Shown here one piece after another: positions 45,320 to 56,619 of a stretch of DNA of 64,000 nt; the first letter of the stretch is position 1, and each line of letters begins with the position of its first letter. This DNA is from Orobanche coerulescens. Taxonomy: Eukaryota; Streptophyta; Magnoliopsida; Lamiales; Orobanchaceae. The notes beneath the pieces are model-generated. The model was not told the origin of the DNA, searched no databases, and saw nothing but the letters and a program-made list of their open reading frames with translations. The stretch lies in the NCBI GenBank assembly GCA_033398695.1, contig CM065801.1, positions 54,694,358 through 54,758,357 on the forward strand, in the 5' to 3' direction. Made by a program: the position numbers and the translations under genes.

Positions 45320-45427
45320 ATGACAATGAATCCACTCGCAATTCTACTCCAAAAGAACAACCTGATTGGACCTAACTTTGTGGACTGGCTCCGCAATATG
45401 ATGATTGTCCTCAGTATAGATGCTTGA
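45320..45427 (+). pseudogene. gag: Gag N-terminal fragment, copia copy 2
   Basis: The translation MTMNPLAILLQKNNLIGP followed by NFVDWLRNMM matches the start of gag in copy 1. The fragment stops at the fusion with the minus-strand copia. Confidence 0.75.
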
Positions 45428-45867
45428 AAACTTTGACTACTAAACGAGCTTTATACTTATCAATTGACCCATCTGCCTTGTACTCATTTTAAGGATCCAT
45501 TTGTATCCTAAGGGCTTACAACCTTCAGGTAAATCAACCAATACCCAAGTTTGGTTTGTAAAATTGAGTCAATTTCACTTTAAACAGCTTCTTTCCAGAG
45601 AAACCAGTCTGGTCTAGCATAAGATACTTTGATCGATGTTGGTTCTTCATCCAACATGAATGCTATGTAGTCAGGTCCAAATGTCTTTGGTGTCCTAACC
45701 CTACTACCATATCTTAGTTCTACATCTTCCAGATTAGATCTCGATCGCTTACATGACTTTGGATCTACATCTGCAGATTTTGAACTTGTTGCTTCATCTT
45801 CAACTATATTGCTAGAATTGTTCTCAACTTTATCATTGTCCTTACAAGGATATATGTTTTTAAACAA
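45428..45867 (-). pseudogene. Copia integrase-RT linker and RT start
   Basis: The minus-strand frame contains an Asp/Ser-rich linker, then RYGSRVRTPKTFGPDY, the usual lead-in to copia RT, and DWFLWKEAV. Past a stop the RT start can be traced (YKARLVV) to the junction at 45428; the catalytic YVDD region is gone. Confidence 0.75.
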
Positions 45868-46620
45868 TATAGCATTCTGTTGTTCCCACAGTCATATCAG
45901 GTACTTCTGACTTGTGGATTACAAACCGATAAGTGCTGCTGTTCAGTGCATACCCAATAATGATACAATCGACTGTCTTAGGACCAATTTTAACTTGTTT
46001 AGGTAGAGGCACCCCAACCTTCGCCAAACACCCCCACACTTTGAAATATTTGTATGATGGTTTTCTACCTTTCCATAACTCATAAGGAGTAACATCCTTG
46101 CCTTTACGTTAAATCTTGTTCAATATGTAGTTGGATGTCAAGACAGCTTCCCCTCACATGTTCTAGGGCAACCCTGAACTAATTAATAAGGCATTCATCA
46201 TATATTTAAGTGTTCGATTCTTACGTTCAGCAACGCCATTAGATTGTGGTGCATATGGAGTTGTTGTTTGTTGAATTATACCACCCTCGTTGCATAATTT
46301 CTCAAGAGGGCAACATATTTGCCTCCTCTATCGCTTCGAACCATCTTAATACGACAACCTATTTGAGTCTCGGCTTCATTCTTGAAGTTCTTAAAGTCTT
46401 ACTTCTCAAAAGATAAAGATAACAATATCTTGTGCAGTCATTGACGAAAGTGATAAAATACTTCTTACCACCTCTATTTTGTACAAACTTTAAATCACAC
46501 ACGTCTATGTTAATTAATTCAAGGGGTTTTGTGTTCCGTTTTACCGAATGAAACGGTGCTTCGTCATTTTTGCCTCGACACAAATCTCACATTTGTTTTG
46601 ATTATTGACTTCATTTAATT
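45868..46620 (-). pseudogene. Copia integrase, degraded
   Basis: The open piece 46583-46359 shows [17 protein letters not shown] and the first Asp in INIDVCDL. Further along, in shifting frames, the second Asp region (VRSDRGGKY) and the C-terminal region (VGVPLPKQ) can be followed. Multiple stops and frameshifts. Confidence 0.75.
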
Positions 46621-46729
46621 TTAGTAAATCTTAGTTTACTAATCTTTTTATAGCATTTAGATTCACATGACGTAATCTACAATGCCATAAATCTGAACAC
46701 TCGGTCAAGTAAGAGGAAGCAGTAGCATT

Positions 46730-47314
46730 TTAATTAGAATTAATAGGCTTGATTACACGGCGCATAGCCAAAGCATTAAGTTTAAAGAGTCCCTCCGAGA
46801 TGTAACCCTTGTCCAGAAATCTATCAAACTTCTTTAGGATAACCATATCTGACTCAAACACTAGTTTAAAACCCTTACTAACTAGTATAGATCCCGGGAT
46901 CAAGTTCTTCCAAATGTAAGGAACATGAAGCACATTCTTCAAGTTGAGTGTTTGTCCGGACCTTAGTTTGAGGGACAATGCTCCAAATCCAAAAATCTCA
47001 GATGAAGCTGGATTCCCCATATTGAGCTTCCTCCCCTCAACATCTTGATAGGTCTTAAAATGGCTCCTATCGGCACAAAAGTGGGTGGTCGCACCGGTGT
47101 CGATGTACCAACAACCTTGGTTCTCAATGTGGTTGACCTCCTCGGTGACCACTGCAGCAAGATCGTCCTCTTTCCATTCGCTGTCAATCTCGGCGATGTT
47201 GGCGACATGTTTCTTCTTCTTGTTGACCTTCGGCTTGCGGCAGTCCTTTGCCACGTGCCCATGTTTGCCACAGTTAAAGTAATTACCATCAAACTTCTTG
47301 ACTGATTGCTTCAC
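46730..47314 (-). pseudogene. Copia nucleocapsid and protease
   Basis: The zinc knuckle reads YFNCGKHGHVAKDC, with its first Cys replaced by Tyr. A basic stretch follows, then the protease active site DTGATTHFCADRS and the downstream GALSLKLRSGQTLNLKNV region. Open for 194 codons, but cut off from gag by frameshifts. Confidence 0.85.
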
Positions 47315-48327
47315 TTAGTCCTTTTTTTTTGGCACTTGGGCGAGCTCGTTTTAGTGAGGGACTGCCTTGCTCCAGCAGATTGGCCTTAGCGTCGATCAGG
47401 CCTTTTGGCTTAAGATCATTCTTGCGCACATGTGACTCGATGCGCAATTTCACAATCAAGTCTTCAAGAGTCATCCTCTTTCGCTTGTGCTTGAGGTAGC
47501 TCCTGAATTCCTTCCAACTGGGGGCAACTTCTCGATCACAGTTGCAACAGTGAAAGCGTCCGACAGGACCATCCCATTGGCATTGACGTCATGAACAATG
47601 AGTTGAAACTCTTGCACTTGTTCCATGATTGGCCTTGAATCCATCATCTTGTAATCCAAATGCTTAGCGACTACAAACTTCTTCGTACCTACATCATCAC
47701 TTCGGTACTTCTTTTCAAGTGCATCCCACATCGTTTTTGATATGTTTACAATAGAGTATACATTGTACAAACTATCATCTAAAGAATTTATAATAAAGTT
47801 ATTATAAAGATAATATACATTGTGCCAGTTGTCATAGGCAGCTCGGACAGTGAAACTGTCTCTTGTGCACTTGGCGCTGGTGGCTCATCTTCCTTAAGGA
47901 AATTTGCAAAGCCCAACATTGTCAAATAGAACAACATCTTTTGTTGCCACCTTTTGAAGTCGGCTCCACCAAAGTTTGGCGGATTCTCGGCGGTCAACAT
48001 CATCCTTGGCCTCGAGTTTGTTCCAAAAAAGGAACCACTTATATTGAACACATGGCCCCAACAGTAGATCCTAGCATGGATCCTACGGTACCACTGAAAG
48101 TGGAACCAACGGTGCTGCTCGAGGTGGATCCACTAGTTGTCAAAAAGGGGTTCGAAAACACCCATGAATTTGTTGCTGAGGTGATTGAGCTCATCAGATT
48201 GGACATAGTCGCAGCAATAGTGTTCGCCATGGTTGATCCAGTGGCAGAGGCAAAGGAAGCGGTGGTGCTTAAGTCGGTGGATGCAGCAGTCGACATCTAC
48301 AGTTGTAGGGTTCAGTAAAAACAACAA
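47289..48327 (-). pseudogene. gag: Copia gag, degraded
   Basis: The ATG frame at 48296 begins with a Ser/Thr-rich stretch (MSTAASTDLSTTASFASATG), shifts near 48040, continues as PPNFGGADFKRWQQKMLF, has an apparent deletion around 47780, then MYNVYSIVNISKTMWDALEKK and MTLEDLIVKLRIES. At least three frameshifts. Confidence 0.8.
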
Positions 48328-49440
48328 CTATATTTCATCTTGCGCTTGTTTGAATTTTTGTTCGTAAAACTTGCTGAGTGAAAATAAATTATAACTGGAA
48401 ACGAAATTACAACTCGAAAAACAGAAATTACAAAACTCGAAACTGAATTGAAATTACGGAAAAAAATAGAAAAAACTATAAACTATTGTCGAGTCGAGGA
48501 ATCCTCTATCCGCAAAATGAATATACCCTGATAGTGCTCTCGATTCTGACGTATCGTCTCCAAATATATAATGGTAGCATCTCGGAGGTTGTAGCACCAC
48601 AAAACCCACGAGCTCCGACGAACTGGGACATGGTGAGGACGAAGCCGACTCTAAAACTATGTATGCAGAAACTGTGTATGTCGATTTTTTTCATGTACTG
48701 ATGCAAATCAGATGCATGCCTATTTATCGGCCATCTCACACTTGCAGGGATTTAACACAATCACTAATGGTTGTCATAATTCATGTTGCATTGATATAGG
48801 AGTTCCAGAATTCAAAATGTCAGGAGTTACAGAATTTAAAACAGCCATTTACTCCTCCTCATCACACCTGAGAGGTTACTGTCGTGTTCTGACTGAATTT
48901 GAACAGTCAGGACGCACCTGGACTGTATTCATCTCCTTGACTGCTCGAAGGATGTACCTGGACATCCTTATGTGTACATACGAGCCCAATATTATTGAGC
49001 TATTCCAAAAAATCTTTAAGCAAGCCAAGGCCTAGCCCAAGGCCAGATCCAAAAGACCAATTGCCAAGATCCAAGATCCAAGATCCAAGACCAAGACCAA
49101 GACCAAGTCCAATGTCCAAGGTCCAAGGTCCACGGCACGCGGCTCCCGGCCGAGGCGAGGCGAGGTAGGCGACGGCGGCGCGCGCGCGTGCGCGTGTGTG
49201 GGCTTTAAGCCCATCACATGTGCCATTAATTAATACATGTATATTGAAAACTCCATATATACTTGAACAATGATAGCTCATTTATCAATGTGGGATAACC
49301 ATCCCTCATTAATCTACAATTAAGTGATAAACTTTGATTCACTATTTCTCACTCACTAGGGATCAGGTTAGAGAATGTGAATATACCGCGATCATCTACT
49401 CAGAACGTAGATCGATCCTATGATATTTAATTTTACAAAA
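48328..49440 (-). other. Probable leader and LTR of the minus-strand copia
   Basis: No ORF. No exact primer site was found. A stretch reading GTTATCCCACATTG on the minus strand near 49290 resembles copia LTRs, and the region lies where the 5' LTR should be. Exact ends could not be fixed. Confidence 0.4.
49055..49200 (-). repeat. Low-complexity repeats (CCAAGA)n and GC/GT-rich run
   Basis: A CCAAGATCCAAGA series passes through CCAAGGTCCAAGG into GGCGAGGCGAGG and a GCGCGCGCGTGCGCGTGTGTG alternating purine-pyrimidine run, which could adopt Z-DNA. Confidence 0.7.
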
Positions 49441-49479
49441 AAAATTAAATCCATTAACGATTCCAATAAATAATTTAAA

Positions 49480-49630
49480 TGCTCACTATTCGCTCCAGAG
49501 CTCACGAGCAAAGAATTTATGAGCTCGGATTCGAGTTCGTGAGGTCATGGGCTCGATTCGAGCTCGAGCCGATCTTCATCAATTCGAGCTCGAGTCGAGT
49601 CTTGACCGAAGATACTCTCGAGTACTCGCC
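49480..49630. repeat. GAGCTCGA-rich degenerate repeat
   Basis: Clustered GAGCTCG and TTCGAG motifs, a pattern common in plant non-autonomous DNA transposons. No ends or target duplication could be defined. Confidence 0.35.
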
Positions 49631-50491
49631 AACAGTGCGGCTCGTTGCAGCCCTAGCTGAGAGAGAGAACGAAGGGACGGATGAGAGAGGAGAGAGATAG
49701 ACCGAGTGAGGGAGGACAGTTCTGATTATTTCCATGTGAATGGATTTTATGTCCAACCAATCTAGTCAAATTTTATTTTCAACCCCAAGTTTTTGATTCT
49801 TTCGGATTCTACTCTAGTCAAATTCTAATGTCTTAAAATAGTCCTTTTTACACAAACCTTTTACATGTTGAACCTTTCAATCATTATTATTATCCAACTT
49901 TATTTTATTTTTTATTTTATGTTCAATCATATATTCATAAATAGATTATTTTTATAATCTATGGAGACTAACAAAGATTTACAAATTTAGGACTGTGAGT
50001 GAAGTATCTATATTATTTGAAGTACTGCAGTATTTTATCAGGTGAAAATTTGGTACTTGTCATCTCTAATTTTTACCCGGTTAAAAATTTCGGTCCTTAT
50101 CGGTTTCGGTTCTAACTTCAGTATCAGAATTCGGACCGCTAACATTTCGGATGAGTATCAGTTTCGAGTATTATCAGACGGTTCTCGGGCGATTCTCAAA
50201 TATACCTGGGCCGCTAACAGTCCTATTCCCAACAGATATCTCAAAATTTCATTCCTAAATTCATTCCGAAATCATACTCCAAAATATCCCCTATTTTACA
50301 AACATATCCATGTTCTCCTATCTTATATTATATTATTAAAATATATATTAATAAATTCATTAAACAAAAAAAATTGTACTCCCCTTCCTGACCATATCCA
50401 TCATTATTTTGAGAGTTGATTTACGCCTACTCAAAAGTTTTGGTGGGCCATCCCAATTTATGGGATATCTGTTGTATGTATTTTTTTGGTT
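49631..50491. other. Unassigned non-coding stretch
   Basis: AT-rich with a (C)GGTTCTCGGGC/ATTCGGACC-like patch near 50100-50210. The open frame at 50042-50419 has no motif and is not called. Confidence 0.4.
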
Positions 50492-50499
50492 CAATTTTG

Positions 50500-51149
50500 T
50501 AGGAGTGTGCAAAAAACCCGATTAAACCGAAAAACCGCACCGCACCGTGAAAACCGTACCGAAAAAACCGATAAACCGCTTAAACCGACATACATGGTTT
50601 TTATTTTTTATAAAACCGAAACTTCGGTAACGGTATGGTATTTGACTTAAATATCGGGAAAAAAAACCGTACCGTACCGTTATTTATATTAAATATTTTT
50701 ATGATAATATATCATATATATATATATAGTAGTTACAAACTCATATGAATATAGAAGTATAACAAATTTATTGAAGTTCAAGACACTTGTTTGTCTTTTT
50801 TTTTATTTTTTTTTATCCTCCAAAATAGTTGGATGAAAACTTGAACATTAAATTAGTTACTATCTTAAGGTTGGTGTGATTTTTTTGGTTTAGCTATTAA
50901 TTTGGATCAGCTATTTATGGTACCTTGTTGAATTAATTTATTCGAGTATTTTTGTATTATTAATGCTATCAAGTATCAAGTAGAAAAACCGAAAAAATAC
51001 CGTACCGATATAAACCAAACCGAAATACCGAACTACCAAATCGAAAAAAACCGTATGTATATGGTATTAAATCATAATAAACCGAATATATCTGGTACGG
51101 TATCGGTTTTACCCTAAAACCGTACCATACCGTACCATGCACACCCCTA
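50500..51149. mobile_element. hAT MITE, 650 bp, with perfect 8-bp target duplication
   Basis: TAGGAGTGTGCA at the left and TGCACACCCCTA at the right form the terminal repeats; CAATTTTG directly flanks both ends (50492-50499 and 51150-51157). Subterminal AACCG/CCGTACCG motifs are abundant at both ends, as in hAT elements. No coding capacity. Confidence 0.88.
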
Positions 51150-51157
51150 CAATTTTG

Positions 51158-51885
51158 TTATGTTAGAACGAATTTGGGGTTAGGTTAGGGTTTTAGAGTA
51201 CTGTGGGACTGCTCTTATATTGCAGGTAGTAGAATATCTATCACATTCTGTAATGAAATATTATGAAGCCTATGCGCATGCAAGTAAATAGGTAAGTATA
51301 TATACACGCATAATTCTTATGAATATATTTAATACATAATGCAATTAAATAATCCCTGGACATAATATTTAAAGTTTACGGTGCAATTTATTTACCTCAA
51401 TTAACTTTATGAAATAAACAATTCAATTGATTTGATTATGCATCATAAAGCTAATTATAAAATATTAATATGTAAATAGGTTCCGTATGTGCACCTTATT
51501 TAACCATTGGCGACTGAAAGATTTTGGTTTTTAGGGGGGGCGGTCGATCGATTGCAATTTGTGGTATAGAATGCAATGGGCCGAGCTGGAATAGCAGGAT
51601 GGGGTTCAACTTCTGGTTGTGTGGTGAAGTGGACTGGGCAGGTTCACGACTCAGAGTTTGAGGGGAGTGAGCTGTGGCAGTGATAAATCATCGGGGTCAG
51701 CAGCGAGTAGCAATCTGTTGACGGGGTTCAAGAGATAGAGTTGCGGCGCGCGTCAACGGTATTTCGAAGCAGCGCACGGGAGGATAGGGGTCACCAATTT
51801 CAGTGGAATTGAAGGGTCGTTGCAGCTGACTCTAAGTTAATTGAGCCTACCGAGTCCAGTATCACCAAATTTGAACTCGATCTTG
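51158..51885. other. Unassigned non-coding stretch
   Basis: No ORF or repeat could be named. The right half (51540-51850) is less AT-rich than its surroundings, but without recognisable protein. Confidence 0.4.
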
Positions 51886-51928
51886 GCTCGATTAACGGTG
51901 AAATGGCAATTTATACCCACTAACTCTG

Positions 51929-53059
51929 GGCTTGCGTGTGAGCCGGTCTAAGACAGAGTATCTCTGGTGTAACTTTAGTGGTGAGACCAACGAGGAAGAT
52001 GTAGAGATAATGATTGCGGATCTGATCGTTCCCCGTACGGATAAGTTCAAGTATTTGGGTTCGATCATTCAGAAGGAAGGTGAGTGTGAAGATGATGTCA
52101 CTCATCGCATCAAGGCGGGGTGGCTAAGGTGGAGAGCAACGACAAAGGTCCTGTGCGACAAGAAAGTCCCTCTAAAGTTGAAGGGTAAATTCTATAGAGC
52201 GGTAATCCGACCTGCAATGTTGTATGACTCTGAATGTTGGGCGATGAAGAAGTCGCTTGAGAGCAAGTTGGAAGCGGATGAAATGAGAATGTTACGCTGG
52301 TCGTGTGGTCGCACAATGTTAGATAGAATCTCGAACGGGGTATTCAGGAACGCGCTAGAAGTGGCGCCCATTTCAGCGAAAGTTAGGGAAGGGAGATTGA
52401 GATGGTTTGGCCACGTCCGCAGGAGACAGGCTTCTGCTCCAGTGAGGAGGGTCGAGAGTTTAGTAATTGTCGGGGAGAGGAGGAGAGGCAGACCGAGGAG
52501 GACGTGGGAGGAGCAGCTGAGATTAGATTTGAAGGCCTTAAACCTTTCCGAGACCATGACTGTTGATAGGTGCGCTTGGAGACGCCAGATCAGAGTTGTG
52601 GATTCTTTAGTTGGGAGTGGTGCTGTAGTTGAGAGCCTCAGGGTTGGGTTGTCTAGGTTAGCTTTGACCTAGAGCATTGCATTTTTACGATTTATTGTAT
52701 ATTTTATCCTTTTGCCTTTTGCGTGTGGTGTATTTTTGACAGGGAGCTGTGCGCGGAGTCAACCTCTCTTCTGTTTGAGCAGCGTTCATCAGGAGTGAAG
52801 TAGTCAAATTCCTCTTAGGTAAAGTAAGTCCTATGTGGATTAAGACATGGGCTCAGGTATGGTATTTGAGTTTTTTTTTTCGTATCATATGCTTCCCTTT
52901 GTATTTTCACTCAATATGTTCTTGTGCACTAAGCTGAGGGTCTTCATGGAAACAGCCTCCCTACCGTAATAAGTAGGGGCATGGTCTGCGTACATCATAC
53001 CCTCCCCAGACCCTGCTCTGAGCGGGATATACTGGGTATGTTTGGTTTGGTTTGGTTTT
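51929..53059 (+). mobile_element. 5'-truncated RTE-type LINE with target duplication
   Basis: The 3' end of an RTE LINE, with a 3' UTR ending in a TTTGG/TTTGGTTTGG repeat as is usual for this clade. TAACTCTG occurs at 51921-51928 and again at 53060-53067, consistent with target-primed insertion. The 5' end is lost, as in most LINE copies. Confidence 0.8.
51932..52672 (+). pseudogene. C-terminal part of RTE LINE reverse transcriptase ORF
   Basis: 246 codons are open without any stop. It begins inside the RT thumb region (SRSKTEYLWCNFS, FKYLGSIIQKEGE, HRIKAGWLRWRATTKVLCDKK) and includes the RTE signature PLKLKGKFYR...RPAMLYDSECW and RLRWFGHVRRR. The endonuclease domain and catalytic RT motifs would be upstream and are missing, so this copy cannot move. 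The true stop codon (TAG at 52670) appears native. The first Met is only an internal residue. Confidence 0.85.
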
Positions 53060-53119
53060 TAACTCTGCTCCATTTGCAATATACGGACAGATAATTAGAG
53101 AGTAACACTATACGGACAC

Positions 53120-53691
53120 CTATGTTGCACAGGTGCGGGGGGGCGGGTGCGGGTGCGGGCAGATACGAGTGCGGGGATACGGTTTTTTGAAAATGTTAGG
53201 GTGCGATACGGCAAGGATACGTCTGTTTATTTTATATTTTATTATATATAACACTTGTTAAATATAAAAAACAACAATTCAAATATCACCATAAAATCAA
53301 TTCAAATATATAAAACAAGTCATACAAAAAACAATTCAAAATGGCTTTGAGCAGCGGAGCTTTCTAATGTTGTCCGTGAATACTGCTAAAGGTAAAAGTA
53401 ATTACTTATTAAATGATTTACTTTTTTGTATTTTAATTTATTTGATTTACTTTTTAAAAATTATAAAAATTTAAAAAAAAAAAACATAAAAATTCGGACT
53501 CGCGTATCACAGCACAGATACGCGCGTATCTGACGCGTATCTGTGCGAGGATACGCGAGTCCGATTTTTTTTGCACGGATTCGCCACGTGGCGAATCCCG
53601 TGCGAATCCCACGCGAATCGCACCCGCACCCGCACCCATGCAGTATCCGATACTGCATACTGCCCAATTTTGAAGAATCCGTGCATTATAG
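53120..53691. mobile_element. hAT-like MITE, 572 bp, nested in the foldback arm
   Basis: ACGGACAC flanks both sides (53112-53119 and 53692-53699), an 8-bp duplication. Ends CTATGTTGCACAGG and, inverted, CTATAATGCACGGATTC are similar. Subterminal GGGTGCGGGTGCGGG at the left and its complement at the right are prominent; the left G-runs could form a quadruplex. Confidence 0.7.
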
Positions 53692-54475
53692 ACGGACACT
53701 AACTTCGTACTAACGCAATTTATGGACACTTAGCCCAATTCGGACAATTGCATAATTAGTTGATTTTATCTTATGTAGATCTTACGTGGCAACTTATGTG
53801 TTCTTTTTTGGCCAAGTTGGACTGCAATGTGGCAAATTATGTCCTCTTACCACTCAAATTTCGCTATTTGTACTGAAAGATGGAAAAAAAATTATTTTTT
53901 CATGAGATTTATTTAAAAATAAAAAAACAACCAAAATATTTGAAAATCTAAATATTATCTAAAAATCTGAAATTTATTTATAAAAAATGATATTGAAGAT
54001 ATGTGAAAGTGTTATGACATTATTAAAAAAAATTAGAATTTTGAATTCTTTAAAAAAGATTTGAAATAATTTGATAAATATAAAATTTCATTTGTATGAA
54101 AATTTATTTTTATAAAATAAATTTTTTATTTAATTTTCTGATATTTTAAATGAAATCTTTGAATTCACTAATTTTTTCTAGATTTTAAGATAATTTTTGG
54201 ATTTTTCCACCGTTTAGTACAAACAATGAAATCTGAGTGGTAAGGGGCCTAATTTGCCACATTTCAGTCCAGTTGGTAAAAAAAGACACATAAGCCGCCA
54301 CATAAGATAAATACGGATGATTATGCAATTGTCCGTATAAATTGGGCTAAGTGTCTGCAAATATGTTAGTACGAATGTAGTGTTCGTATATTGCTATTTT
54401 CTAACTTTTGTGTCCGTATATTGCAAATGAACTAAAGTTAATGGTCATAAATTGCAATTTCACACGATTAACCTT

Positions 54476-54956
54476 AAAATTGATTTTAAATTCTATTTGA
54501 CACGATCATGAATATCTTACGAGCCGACCCAATTAACTTACATCTCACTCGCATACTGTCCTGTTTCAGTCAATTTGCTTTTCATTTGCCCTCTTCATCA
54601 ACACAACAGTAATTGTACTGCGATTTTTAGGATCTTTTTAGTCGAATTCTTTAACAATATTCAATTGCAAAACGTAATATATATATTATCCAATTAGGGT
54701 AATGAAATGAGTAGTTATTAGAATCATGGCTGGGTTGATGATAACAAAAGGAATGTGGGGTTCAGCATTCTTGAAAATGTGAATAATAAATGAGTTTATG
54801 TAGTCTCTTTTATAAAAAAGATCATCTATTATTGTATAAATTAAATAATTATGTGGCTTCATTGTTCGTTTGAAAAATAGATAGATTATCTTTATATATA
54901 AATTAAATAGGTACATCTACTTTTTTTTTATATCAATACAAACTTTTTTATCTGTC
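54476..54956. other. AT-rich unassigned stretch
   Basis: No ORF with motif and no repeat structure recognised before the Tat LTR. Confidence 0.4.
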
Positions 54957-55693
54957 TGACATGTCCTGAACGAAATAAATCGAGCTGACTACACGAATCT
55001 AAGGAGTTTGGGCATAAACCTAGTAGGGCCCATACACTAGGACCGTACAAAGCCCATGAATAAACTTATTAGCTCGGCATAGAGCATGACGTCGAGGCCG
55101 ACCTGAAAGCCAGGTCCATACTCAGTGTGCCTCAGCTCAGATCCAAGCCAAGACTTGGTTCAGGCAACTAAATTATCGCGCCGACTCGGCTAAGTGACAG
55201 AATAAGTCGAGATCAGTAAATCTACACTCCTTGTAAATATATGAAGGTCCTATCCTTGTAGCACCACACGGAACTTGGTGAAATCTAATATAGAGACAAA
55301 TAAGGATATCCTTACTTAACAAGGACTCTTTTCCACAAGGAAACTACGTATAAAATCCTTATCAGGATTCTACTTCCCATATATATGAAGTTCAATACCA
55401 ACACGGACTCGATGACTTTCTCTGCAAGTTAGGGTTGCAATATTCATGTTTATATAAATAGGTGTTCTTACATCTACACTGGTACATAGAATTCTTGACT
55501 CTCAACATAGTCAATTAATCTTATTCCTACCATATATTCACCATACATGCTCTCATGCCAGAGGGCCTTCGCCGATGAAGCCCCGCTCAGTTCACGTGTT
55601 TTCTTGTGTGTAGGTCCGATCATGAAGTCCACTCGTCGGAATTATCCGAATCGTTTGGATAAGGGCTAACCCGATACGTTTTTGGTAGCATCA
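54957..55693 (+). repeat. 5' LTR of the Tat remnant
   Basis: Probable ends TGACATGTCC (or TGTCC at 54962) and GTAGCATCA. TATA box TATATAAATA at about 55453. The primer site TTTGGTTCCGTTGCCGGGAG follows; it resembles the TGGCGCCGTTGCCGGGG site of Tat elements. Confidence 0.6.
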
Positions 55694-55747
55694 GTTTGGT
55701 TCCGTTGCCGGGAGCGTCGAAGAACTTCTTTCGGATAACCACGCATC

Positions 55748-55942
55748 ATGGCTGATATTCCCCGAGGCGGTCAAGAGACCAGTATTACCGCAGGCGACCA
55801 GCACCCATTTCCACAGACAAAACAACCAGACGCGACCATCCCCTCACCCCGAGTTCGGATGCCACAAACGAATTTAGAAGAAACCAAGGTGGGCCAACTA
55901 TTCGGTTCTCGGGAATCTGAACCTAGATGGAGAGAGAAATGA
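55748..55942 (+). pseudogene. gag: Tat gag N-terminal fragment
   Basis: Starts MADIPRGGQETSITAG soon after the primer site and ends at TGA after 64 codons; no conserved gag core is present. The identification rests on position. An internal deletion follows directly. Confidence 0.5.
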
Positions 55943-55944
55943 AA

Positions 55945-56619
55945 GGGTCCAAAAAATCATTATTAAAACCTTGGAGTTCAGGATGGACCAGAGCTGGAAC
56001 CCGTCGATCGGCTGGAAGAGTTCGTCATTAACTCGAACTATCCCGAACAGAAGGTCAAGATAGGAGGACAACTCTCTCCCAAAGAAAAGAAAGAAATAAT
56101 TACCCTTTTCAAAAACAACCTGGACGTATTCGCGTGGAGAGTGGAAGACATGATTGGGGTGAAAGATGACATAGCCCTACATAAACTGGAAGTTGACAAA
56201 TTCTTCAAACCTATCAAGCAGACAAGAAGAATCTTTGCCAAAGACAAAGAGAAGGCAATCCAGGAAGAAAATGAGAAATTACTAAAAGCATGCATCATAA
56301 GAGAGGTAACTTACCCGGTCTGGTTGGCCAATGTAGTTATGGTCAAAAAGCATAATGGTAAGTGGAGAATGTGTGTGGATTTCACAGACCTCAACAAGGC
56401 CTACCCAAGGGATAGTTATCCCCTCCCAAGGATTGACAAGTTGGTGACTCTATTGCCGTACATTAGACATTTAGCTTCCTTGACGCTTACTCTGGTTACC
56501 ATCAAGTCAGAATGGCTGAAGAAGACATTGAGAAGACGGCCTTCCAGGCAGCTGGTGGAATTTACTGTTATGTGATGATGCCGTTCGGGCTTAAGAATGC
56601 GGGAGCAACCTACCAAAGG
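55945..56619 (+). pseudogene. pol: Tat reverse transcriptase, 5' half
   Basis: Readable: FAWRVEDMIGV, IKQTRRIFAKDKEKAIQEE, WLANVVMVKKHNGKWRMCVDFTD with LNKAYPRDSYPLPRID following. After a one-base loss near 56447 it continues as FLDAYSGYHQVRMAEED and MPFGLKNAGATYQR. The RT catalytic YVDD is not reached because the Tekay element is inserted right after ATYQR. Confidence 0.87.

Larger units (their letters stand above)
41783..45427 (+). mobile_element. 5' part of Ty1/copia element, copy 2
   Basis: Full LTR, primer site, leader and the first gag codons of the same family as copy 1, then a sudden change at 45427 into a different copia on the opposite strand. Everything after the gag start is lost. 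Confidence 0.85.
45428..49440 (-). mobile_element. Minus-strand Tnt1/Tork-like Ty1/copia element, 3'-truncated
   Basis: On the minus strand: possible LTR and leader, gag, zinc knuckle, protease, integrase, linker, and the start of RT, where it is cut. The gag resembles the Tnt1/Tork type (GADFKRWQQKMLFYL, GTKKFVVAKHLDYKMMDS). A different copia family from copies 1 and 2. Confidence 0.8.
51886..54475. mobile_element. Foldback (long inverted repeat) element with two nested insertions
   Basis: The left arm is in three pieces (51886-51928, 53068-53119, 53700 to about 53880), and the right arm (about 54200-54475) is its inverted complement; for instance GACACTTAGCCCAATT at 53728 and its complement near 54340. 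Pieces of the left arm are separated exactly by a LINE and a MITE. Outer ends are approximate; the terminal motif is around GGTTAATCGTGTGAAATTGC. Confidence 0.7.
54957..56619 (+). mobile_element. Tat-lineage Ty3/gypsy remnant, interrupted by Tekay copy 3
   Basis: 5' LTR, primer site, a first gag piece, then a jump to RT; most of gag, protease and linker are deleted. RT coding stops at the exact start of a Tekay LTR, so the remaining RT, RNase H and integrase should lie beyond the right edge of the window. Confidence 0.8.

Noticed and set aside
51932..52672. Intact 246-codon ORF as a host gene
   Set aside because: Sequence matches the C-terminal RT region of RTE LINEs, and the copy is flanked by a target duplication.
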